Shown: in pieces, positions 54,863-64,000 of the stretch
How positions within the stretch are numbered: position 1 is the stretch's first letter
Layout: each line of letters begins with the position of its first letter
Assembly (NCBI RefSeq): GCF_048569485.1
Contig: NC_134355.1
Location: 562,365,142-562,429,141, forward strand
Length of the DNA: 64,000 bases
Reading direction: 5' to 3'
DNA from: Anomaloglossus baeobatrachus
Taxonomy: Eukaryota > Chordata > Amphibia > Anura > Aromobatidae
Made by a program: the position numbers and the translations under genes
Notes under the pieces: model-generated
What the model saw: the letters and a program-made list of their open reading frames with translations, nothing else
What the model was told of the DNA's origin: nothing
Database searches by the model: none

Positions 54863-57800
54863 GTATGGACCACCCGTCTGCTACAAGTGTAACAAGACCG
54901 GCCATTACTCCCGACGGTGTCCATTAAACGACCAACCCCTGAGGCCAAGGGCCAATCTTCAGGAGTAGACCCTCAAAGCCCAGCTGATTGGCAGGATCGG
55001 TACGTTGGAGGCCGCCCCATCATCTCCCTGGCAGTGCATGGTGTCCCGACCATGGCCCTGCTTGACACTGGATCACAGGTAACGACTATGCCTTACTCAT
55101 TGTACCAGCGATATTGGGCTGATAGTGAACTTACCCCTCCAGATGATGGGTTAACCATCATTGCAGCCAATGGGCTCCCTATGATCCAGGTGGGATTCAA
55201 GGAGGTGACCCTGACTGTGGGACGAACAGAGCTGAGACGTCAAGGGATGATTGTGGTGTTGAATGACTCTAGTGACCGTAACCCAAAGGTGGTCCTCGGG
55301 ACCAATGTGATTGAGCACTGCATGGGGGAGGTGTTGAGTCTGTTGCAACAGTTGTCTGCCACTGCGGGAGGGGGCCGACAGAGGGCTATGCAGCGTGAGA
55401 TCTGGGCTCTCCTGCAGCGACAGCAGGTGAGCCTAACAGGTGGAGATTGGTGGTGTGCGGGTGATGGATGCCGCACCTCTAGTGGTGCTGCCACGGAGTG
55501 AGATGATGATCTGGTGCAGGGCAACAGTAGGATCCCGAGGACAGGATTACCCAGCAATGGTGGAGCATTTGCCTTCGGAGCATTGGCCCACGGTAATGGC
55601 AGCCAGGGAGGTGATTGATGTCAAAAAGGGGAGAGTGCCTGTGAGAGTGCTGAACTGTGGAGAGGAAGAGGTCAGGCTCCCCCGCTATGCCACCATAGCC
55701 AAGTTGTTCACCATAGATGAGCATGCTATCCATGACATGACCCCTGCAGCTACTACACCACACTCAGGCAGTGACCTCCCACCCGGGCAATTAGAGGAAT
55801 GGTGCCAAGAATTGCATGTCGGCACCGAGGCTACCCCCATGCACCATAAGGAGGGGGTATACAGGGTAGTGCAGGAGTACAGGCAGGTCTTCAGCAAGCA
55901 CCCGCTAGATTTTGGGAGAGTTAAGGGGGTCCAACAACATATCCCCACGGGTATGCATCCACTCATTAAAGAAAGGTACAGGCTAATCCCACCTGCACAC
56001 TACCAGTGCGCCAAAGACATGTTGAGGAACATGAAGGAGGCAGGGGTCATCCGGGATAGTTGTAGTCCCTGGGCAGCTCCATTGGTGCTGGTGAGGAAGA
56101 AGGATGGTACCATGAGAATGTGTGTGGATTACCGGAAGATCAACCAGATCACGCATAAAGACGCATACCCTCTTCCCCGTATTGAAGAATCGCTCGCTGC
56201 ACTAAAGACTGCTAATTATTTCTCTACCCTAGACCTCACTAGTGGCTACTGGCAGGTGGCGGTTGCACGGGAAGACCACGAGAAGACTGCGTTTGCTACC
56301 CCCTTGGGACTCTGTGAGTTTAACAGTATGCTATTCGGGCTATGCAATGCCCCGGGAACCTTCCAAAGGCTTATGGAGTGCTGTTTGGGACATCTCAACT
56401 TCGAAACGGTGCTGCTGTATTTGGACGACGTGATGGTGTACTCCAAGACGTATGAAGCTCACCTGGAGCACCTGGCGGAAGTGTTTGCAGCCCACGCCAA
56501 GTACGGGATGAAGCTGAAACCCTCCAAGTGTCATCTGTTGAAGCCCAAGGTGCAGTACCTCGGGCATGTGGTGAGCGCAGAAGGCGTAGCCCCAGATCCT
56601 GAGAAGATTACTGCTATACAGAGCTGGCCGCGACCAACCACGGTGAAAGAGGTGAGGCAGTTTTTGGGCCTGGTGGTCTACTACCACCGTTTCATCAAAG
56701 GGTACACAAAGATGGCCGCGCCCATGCAAGATCTCCTCGTGGGACAGACCAAAAATGGTAGATCCTCTGGACCCCCGTTTGTCTGGGGTGAGGGGCACGA
56801 AGAATCTTTTCAACAGCTGAAGTCGGGCCTGACAGGGGAAGAAATCTTGGCCTATCCTAACTACAACCTACCGTTCGTCCTCTATATCGACGCCAGCAAT
56901 GTGGGCCTGGGTGCGGTCCTGCCCCAAGTACAGGATGGAAAAGAGAAGGTGATCGCCTACGCCAGTCGGAAACTCTGGCCAACGGAGAGGAACCCCGAGA
57001 ATTACAGTTCCTTCAAGCTCGAGTTCCTGGCCCTTGTGTGGGCCATAACAGAAGGTTTAAACATTACCTCGCAGCGGCGAAGTTCACAGCCTATTCGGAC
57101 AACAACCCGTTGACGCACCTGGCCACGGCCAAGCTGGGGGCCCTGGAACAGCGGTGGATGGCGCGGCTGTCCAATTACGACTTCACCATCAAATACCGGG
57201 CTGGCCACAAGAACACCAACGCAGACGTGCTGTCCCAGATGCCCCATCTACCTGATGAAGGGATGGAGGAAGACACCTTGGAGGAAATCGAGCTGCCCGC
57301 ATTCCATCGGCCCCGAGGTGAGAGGCCCTGCTTTCACCAACAACAGGCGAACCTCGATCCGATGCCCAGCCACGGGTGGCAGGAAACCCAGGATCAGCAG
57401 CCTGCAGTTTGGCCGGTCAAAACAATGATTGCCCAGGGTTCTTCCCGGATGAGCCCCACAGCTCCCTCTGAAGCCCAGCGGTTGTGGAAGGAGAGAGACA
57501 AGCTGTACCTGTATCAAGGGAAGCTTTACAGGGGGTTGATCAACCCGAAAACTCATGAGAAGGTTCACCAGCTGGTGGTGCCCCAGGCGTGCGTATCCAA
57601 AGTCCTGCAGGCCTATCATGATGGCGCAGGACACTTCGGCTGGAAGAATCTGGAAATACTGTTGAGGGAGCGATTTTACTGGAGCGGGATGCGAGAGTCC
57701 GTGGAAGCCTGGTGCCGAGAGTGTGGCCCCTGTACACTGAGGAGGCGGGACGAAACCAGTCAGAAGGCCCTGCTACAACCGATTGTCACCCGCCAGCCGC

Positions 57801-59739
57801 TGGAACTGGTCGCCTTGGACCACGTCAAGCTCACGCCCAGCCGAAGCGGTTACACTTATGCCCTGACCATTGTCGACCACTACTCCAGATTCATGGTGGT
57901 TGTTCCCGTTAAGGACTTGACAGACCGCACTGCAGCCAGAGCTTTCCAGGCCTACTTCTGCCGGCCCCATGGCTATCCCGAAAAGGTGTTCACGGATCAG
58001 GGGCCAGCCTTTGAAGCGGATGTGTTCCAGGACTTCTGCCACTTGTACGGGTGCAAGAAGATACGGACCACGCCTTACCATGCTCAAACCAATGGGATGT
58101 GTGAGAAGATGAACCATCTGGTCCTAAATCTCCTTAAGACATTACCACTGGAAGAACGGAATCTATGGCAGGAGAAGCTACCTGATCTAGTGGACATGTA
58201 CAATAACATACCCTGCAGCTCCACCAAGTGCACCCCCGCATACCTGATGAGGGCCCGGCTGGGACGGCTACCAGTAGATCACGAAATGGATGTAGAAGTG
58301 CCCGATACTCTCCCTCCCACTGGCAATTGGGATGCCAAGCGGCAGACGAAGTACCGACGGATCCAAGAGTATATGGAAAGGAATCTGCGTCAAAGTCGAG
58401 AAAAGTAGGAGCGGCGCTTCAACAAGCGGGCTCAGGCTATTCCCTTTGGGCCTGGAGATGTGATGCTGAAGCGCAAACGGAGAACCCATAAACTTGACGA
58501 CCAATGCGAGAGGACCCCCTACGTCGTCCAGCCAACTGCATGGGAGAATGAGAAAACCTACCTGATTAGTCGTGACCAGGGGAAATCCACAGCCACTGTT
58601 TCCAGGGACCACCTGAAGAGATGCCCAGGTCCCCTGAGGCTGGTGGAAGAGGACCCCGTGCCCATGTCAAGCGTGGAGGAGAAGAAGTGGGTGATCCATA
58701 CGGTAATAGGAGACTTCCCAGCTGACTGGCCTACGCAGAACGGCGCGGTGATTGTTCCTGTAATAATGTTCCCACAACCCGTGGAAGAAGTGGAACCAGA
58801 GACGCCCACCAGCGAGCCATCCGAGCAAGCGCCCAGGAATGCACCTAAACCACGCCTCCGCAGGTCTCTACCTGCCATACCTGACACTAGGGAAGAGGAA
58901 CTGGTCGGTCCCTCTCCCCTGATGCCTCCCCCTGAGATTAGGGGACTCCGGAGGTCCAGACGCCCTAACCTAGGTCAGCCCCCGCTTAGGTACAGGGAAA
59001 CTGCCATCTAGAAGGGGTACCGTTGTTAATTATGTACATATGTGTGCGAATGAATGCCAATCACCCGAGACTCTCACCTGATTCAGAATAGAAGCAGAGT
59101 AAAGAGGTAGCAGATCCTGGCTACCCCATTTGTTGTTGGCCCCCGTTGGGACCCTGTTGTAACCTGTTTGTCCAGTTTACCCATGAACAAGGTCGAGAAC
59201 TAGCAGGCCACCCAAAAACTTTTGGGTTTGTAAATAAGTCCCGGACTACCCTTTAGGTCCCACAGCCTCCAGAGAGGCAGACTGGAGGAAGGGCCTGCGG
59301 GAATGTGATGGCCGAGGCCCTGTCACCAATGCAACTGGTGACGACCCTACGGGTCAGCGGTCCCCTGGACGTGGGGCCTCTGAGAGACTGCCGGGTAAGG
59401 AACTTTTTACCTGGCCCGTTTGGGCAACACCTGGACCCGTTTCTATTCCTGGACTGGAGAAAAGGGGTGCTGACCTGATTCTTAGAGGCAGCATCAAGGC
59501 TAGGTTTGCTTGGGTGGGCAACTGGAAGGACCCAGTCGCGTTATCGTTAATAAAAATGTTATATCTATGTGCAACGTTTAAGAATGTGCCTCCCGCAAGG
59601 CATGATTTCCATATCTGCTTAAAATGTAAAAACTTTAGTATACTTGTACTTGTTTTCACGTTTATCTTTTACAGCAAACAAAAATAAACCGGTGGTGGTC
59701 GGGCAGCCCGCGGACGGTCTGCATTAAACCAAGGGGGAA

Positions 59740-60883
59740 TGTGACGCCCTGGACTAGCCAGGTAGTCATAGGTAGGCCCTTGCACAAACACCCGTTCCCC
59801 TAATAAGGTAACAGCAGCCAACCTAAAAACCCTGAGTCACCCCTCTCAGGTCTTGACATTCACACCAGGGGGCGCAGCCAGGCGGTTGACCACGCCCACC
59901 GAGTAGTTCGGATAGCCTGAGGCGGGAAAAACACAAACAGATCAGTTTTGGAGGTGAAAGAGTGTAGTAGTAAAGAGAAAATGTCTGTCAGGGGTCTGGG
60001 TCGTAGCCCAGATACCCTGTGACCAGGAGGCAGACGGTGGTTGCCGCCTGCAGGAGCCGGGAAGGCGGCTGGTGGAACCGTAAGGGACCGGGACAGGGTA
60101 GTGGCCCGCCGGTACCGAACCGGGGAACCAACTGGAAACCGGAGCAGCAGGAGGGGTACTCAGACCCAGAACGAGGTCCAGAAACCACTGGACCACGTCG
60201 AATTTACTGATTGAGGTCTGGACCTTAGGTCCTTTCCCGTCCCAAGACCCGAAAGACGGCAACAGCCCACCGAGGGGGATAGAAAGTCACCGCACAGGCA
60301 GAGAGATCCCACGGGCCAGCGCCTGCGGGCAAACGGGTTCCCCGACACACATAAAGCCGGGGAGCGGACTACCATTGCTGAAGCATAGGCAGTCAAATTC
60401 TACAAAGCGAAGTGCAGGAGAAAGGCGGGAACCACCGAACCGGGTGGGGGACCAAGCGCAACCGGCTGCGGGCACCGACCACCATCCTTTTGGTTTAAAA
60501 GAGACTCCGGTGTATCTGTCATAGTGAGTACAACAGTGCCCTCAGGCCGCACACCGCGCTGCACTAACACGCCTGGGCCCCGGGACCATCACCCCCTGCC
60601 CACGGAGGGGTCAACATCAGGCAGCACAACACCGTCCCCGGGAGCCTAGTTAACGGCAGCGGTGGTGTCCACATTCACCACAACCCGTGGGTGGCGTCAC
60701 AAACTTACATCCCTAAACACCACGGCCCCGGCCGTGAACATCCCACCGAAGATCACCCTCTTTCACGTAGCGCCAGCTTCCCTTCAGAGCGACGTGACCC
60801 CCGGGTGCCGGAGGCGCTCGAGCCACCCACCGAACGAGCCCGGACCCGAGCGGCTCGGCTGCGGCCGAGCGCGGGGCGGTACA
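59740..60883 (+). repeat. 3' LTR of the 9.2-kb Gypsy
   Basis: 1144 bp. It matches 51635-52790 with scattered substitutions and a few short indels. Confidence 0.93.
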
Positions 60884-60990
60884 AATACAAGTCAATGAGA
60901 AAAAAACAGGTCCAGCGGCATCAGTCGCTGGATCCATTTTTTTCAAAATTTGACGGCTTGTGGCAAAAAACTGATGGCTGATGACTGATG

Positions 60991-61199
60991 TGTGAAAGGG
61001 GCACAGTGATGGGTTTCTTGCTGCCTCATGTATTACTTCGGCCATAACTCCCGTGCAGTCACTACCACAGCCGGCCTCCCACGCGCTGCTCAGGGGCGCC
61101 CCTTACTGTAAGTCCCTTCAACTACAAATTTTATAACTAGGAAGAAAAATAAACTTCCTGACAACGTGAGGGGAACATTCCCATAATAGGAATTGATGT
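60991..61199. other. No gene seen
   Basis: Short unassigned stretch between the split MITE-like repeat and the promoter-like block. Confidence 0.4.
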
Positions 61200-61440
61200 G
61201 GACGGGCGGCTGTGCCCACATCCAACATGGCGCTCCCGGCTGGGTGCGGTCACGTGATTGGCTGCTGACGAGCTGTGCGTGGAGTGTCTCGTCTAGCTGC
61301 AGGAACACGGAACTCGCTGGTCGGGCACGCTGCTCTGTCACTGCTGAGGCGAGGCGTGGAGTCGTCAGGTGACGGTGCGTGGCGTCAGCCATCTTGTGTT
61401 GTTGGGCTTGTGGATTCGCTTCGGGTGAGAAGCTGAGAGA
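61200..61440 (+). promoter_or_regulatory. CpG-rich promoter-like block with possible non-coding first exon
   Basis: Unlike its neighbours this stretch combines motifs common in vertebrate housekeeping promoters: CCAACATGGCGCTC (YY1-like, near 61222), CACGTG (61251-61256), inverse CCAAT box ATTGG (61257-61261) and GCCATCTTG (inverse YY1, near 61388). CpG is frequent. A donor-like sequence TTCGG/GTGAGA lies at 61424/61425, so a first exon ending there is possible. An ATG at 61452 opens a frame running into the satellite, with no recognisable domain. The gene served, if any, would lie beyond the window to the right. Confidence 0.5.
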
Positions 61441-61630
61441 GAGGTATCGTCATGTTATTACCGGGCGGCTGGCGGCTCCGGGTGGTGCGGGAACGAGTGG
61501 GGGAGGGGAGATACGGAGGGCGGGCCTGTCCGTGGGGAGTCAGAGTGCAGACACATGTGCTGCCTGCAGTGCTGCTGACTGACCGGGGAACATATGTCCG
61601 GGGACAGGGGAGGGAGGCTGTGTGTATATG

Positions 61631-64000
61631 TGTACAATGTGTGCAGTATATATGCACAGTGTATGTGTACAGTGTATGTGTGCAGTATATATACACAGTG
61701 TATGTGTGCTGTATATATACACAGTGTATGTGTGCAGTATATATACACAGTGTATGTGTACAGTGTATGTGTGCAGTATATATACACAGTGTATGTGTGC
61801 AGTATATATACACAGTGTATGTGTACAGTGTATGTGTGCAGTATATATACACAGTGTATGTGTGCAGTATATATACACAGTGTAGGTGTACAGTGTATGT
61901 GTGCAGTATATATACACAGTGTATGTGTGCAGTATATATACACAGTGTATGTGTACAGTGTATGTGTGCAGTATATATACACAGTGTATGTGTGCAGTAT
62001 ATATACACAGTGTATGTGTACAGTGTATGTGTGCAGTATATATACACAGTGTATGTGTGCAGTATATATACACAGTGTAGGTGTACAGTGTATGTGTGCA
62101 GTATATATACACAGTGTATGTGTACAGTGTATGTGTGCAGTATATATACACAGTGTATGTGTGCAGTATATATACACAGTGTATGTGTGCAGTATATATA
62201 CACAGTGTATGTGTGCTGTATATATACACAGTGTATGTGTGCAGTATATATACACAGTGTATGTGTGCAGTATATATACACAGTGTATGTGTGCAGTATA
62301 TATACACAGTGTATGTGTACAGTGTATGTGTGCAGTATATATACACAGTGTATGTGTGCAGTATATATACACAGTGTATGTGTACAGTGTATGTGTGCAG
62401 TATATATACACAGTGTATGTGTGCAGTATATATACACAGTGTAGGTGTACAGTGTATGTGTGCAGTATATATACACAGTGTATGTGTGCAGTATATATAC
62501 ACAGTGTATGTGTACAGTGTATGTGTGCAGTATATATACACAGTGTATGTGTGCAGTATATATACACAGTGTATGTGTACAGTGTATGTGTGCAGTATAT
62601 ATACACAGTGTATGTGTGCAGTATATATACACAGTGTATGTGTACAGTGTATGTGTGCAGTATATATACACAGTGTATGTGTGCAGTATATATACACAGT
62701 GTATGTGTACAGTGTATGTGTGCAGTATATATACACAGTGTATGTGTGCAGTATATATACACAGTGTATGTGTACAGTGTATGTGTGCAGTATATATACA
62801 CAGTGTATGTGTGCAGTATATATACACAGTGTATGTGTACAGTGTATGTGTGCAGTATATATACACAGTGTATGTGTGCAGTATATATACACAGTGTATG
62901 TGTACAGTGTATGTGTGCAGTATATATACACAGTGTATGTGTGCAGTATATATACACAGTGTATGTGTACAGTGTATGTGTGCAGTATATATACACAGTG
63001 TATGTGTGCAGTATATATACACAGTGTATGTGTGCAGTATATATACACAGTGTATGTGTGCAGTATATATACACAGTGTATGTGTGCAGTATATATACAC
63101 AGTGTATGTGTGCAGTATATATACACAGTGTATGTGTGCAGTATATATACACAGTGTATGTGTGCAGTATATATACACAGTGTATGTGTACAGTGTATGT
63201 GTACAGTGTATGTGTGCAGTATATATACACAGTGTATGTGTGCAGTATATATACACAGTGTATGTGTACAGTGTATGTGTGCAGTATATATACACAGTGT
63301 ATGTGTGCAGTATATATACACAGTGTATGTGTACAGTGTATGTGTGCAGTATATATACACAGTGTATGTGTGCAGTATATATACACAGTGTATGTGTACA
63401 GTGTATGTGTGCAGTATATATACACAGTGTATGTGTGCAGTATATATACACAGTGTATGTGTACAGTGTATGTGTGCAGTATATATACACAGTGTATGTG
63501 TGCAGTATATATACACAGTGTATGTGTACAGTGTATGTGTGCAGTATATATACACAGTGTATGTGTGCAGTATATATACACAGTGTATGTGTACAGTGTA
63601 TGTGTGCAGTATATATACACAGTGTATGTGTGCAGTATATATACACAGTGTATGTGTACAGTGTATGTGTGCAGTATATATACACAGTGTATGTGTGCAG
63701 TATATATACACAGTGTATGTGTGCAGTATATATACACAGTGTATGTGTGCAGTATATATACACAGTGTATGTGTGCAGTATATATACACAGTGTATGTGT
63801 ACAGTATATATACACAGTGTATGTGTACAGTGTATGTGTGCAGTATATATACACAGTGTATGTGTGCAGTATATATACACAGTGTATGTGTACAGTGTAT
63901 GTGTGCAGTATATATACACAGTGTATGTGTGCAGTATATATACACAGTGTATGTGTACAGTGTATGTGTGCAGTATATATACACAGTGTATGTGTGCAGT
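61631..64000. repeat. Satellite with 13-bp base unit and 65-bp higher-order unit, runs off right edge
   Basis: Three 13-mers alternate: A = TGTATGTGTGCAG, B = TATATATACACAG, C = TGTATGTGTACAG. The commonest order is ABABC (65 bp), with runs of AB where C is skipped (e.g. 63010-63180) and rare TGTAGG or TGTGCTG variants. GTATATATAC in each AB pair is a perfect palindrome. No frame is blocked on the minus strand, so giant Cys/His/Tyr/Thr frames arise; they are artefacts. Confidence 0.95.

Larger units (their letters stand above)
51635..60883 (+). mobile_element. Ty3/Gypsy element, full length, about four breaks plus one solo LTR inside
   Basis: 9249 bp with about 1.15-kb LTRs and the target repeat AATA (51631-51634 and 60884-60887). 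The purine tract AAGGGGGAA precedes the 3' LTR. Parts in order: gag (from about 53.08 kb; capsid-like region about 53.2-53.7 kb), zinc knuckle CYKCNKTGHYSRRC (about 54.88 kb), protease ALLDTGSQVTT (about 55.06 kb), RT (YLDDVMVYSK about 56.43 kb), RNase H (about 56.88-57.24 kb), integrase (H2C2 finger about 57.62-57.74 kb, DDE core about 57.8-58.15 kb) and a C-terminal part to about 59.0 kb. RT before integrase is the usual Gypsy order. The LTRs differ by about 3-4% in sampled parts, older than the Gmr1-type copy. Confidence 0.93.
51475..60990. repeat. MITE-like repeat split by the 9.2-kb Gypsy
   Basis: The left part (51475-51634) holds GACGGATCC, CGTCCAACGGAC and CATCCGTCGCTAATA. The right part (60884-60990) resumes AATACAAGTCAATGAG and TCGCTGGATCC. 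Without the Gypsy the two join into one GACGGATCC-rich non-coding repeat. Confidence 0.55.

Noticed and set aside
54482-54948. Arg/Gly/Ser heptapeptide repeat frames on both strands
   Set aside because: By-product of a 21-bp tandem array within an LTR.
61452-61640. First coding exon starting MLLPGGWRLR
   Set aside because: The frame runs straight into the satellite, has no donor site where expected and no recognisable domain. It is mentioned only with the promoter block.
61385-63984. Several frames of about 800 codons on the minus strand and 330 on the plus strand
   Set aside because: They are translations of the 13-bp satellite, which lacks stops in these frames. Composition is only a few residues repeated, and all frames are open together.

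Overview
This window looks like repeat-rich intergenic and intronic DNA from a large amphibian (anuran) genome. It has vertebrate splice and poly(A) signals, several Tc1/mariner families, CR1, Tx1/L1 and Penelope-like retroelements, Ty3/Gypsy elements with many solo LTRs, piggyBac and hAT relics, and TA-target MITEs. There is no prokaryotic gene layout. The species assignment is inference from repeat content.

Layout. 0-1.8 kb: 3' part of a Penelope-like element (RT plus GIY-YIG). 1.8-3.5 kb: a Tc1 copy. 3.5-3.9 kb: an inverted-repeat element carrying a well-formed hammerhead ribozyme fold. 4-11.6 kb: dispersed repeats, a Tc1 remnant, a solo LTR with 6-bp target duplication, foldbacks and MITEs. 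11.7-12.5 kb: an internally deleted piggyBac between TTAA sites. 13.3-16.1 kb: Penelope and Tx1 fragments, an LTR-like block and an internally deleted Tc1. 17.35-18.08 kb: a solo LTR. 18.7-25.4 kb: a three-level nest, Tc1 > MITE > Gmr1-type Gypsy. 26.0-28.86 kb: an LTR split by a second Tc1 copy. 29-32.7 kb: MITEs. 32.7-37 kb: a minisatellite split by a mariner that is itself split by a CR1 LINE. 38.3-40.85 kb: a minisatellite split by a solo LTR. 40.9-41.9 kb: a long foldback with a hammerhead-like motif in each arm. 43.08-44.15 kb: the only convincing host gene, a two-exon RING-H2 protein. 45.3-50 kb: a long inverted repeat holding smaller foldbacks and a hammerhead-bearing insertion. 51.6-60.9 kb: a full-length Gypsy with 1.15-kb LTRs, itself hit by a solo LTR. 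61.2-61.45 kb: a CpG-rich promoter-like block. 61.6-64 kb: a 13-bp-based satellite running off the window.

The most unusual signal is a set of short elements (about 0.4-0.9 kb) that share one layout: a 5' extension, an inverted left arm, a centre, a hammerhead-like core, and a right arm at the 3' end. Two are bounded by 13-14 bp direct repeats. One of these interrupts the arm of an older long inverted repeat, so it was clearly mobile. They look like non-autonomous Penelope-related retroelements. Apart from the RING gene and the promoter-like block, almost everything recognisable here is mobile or tandem DNA.
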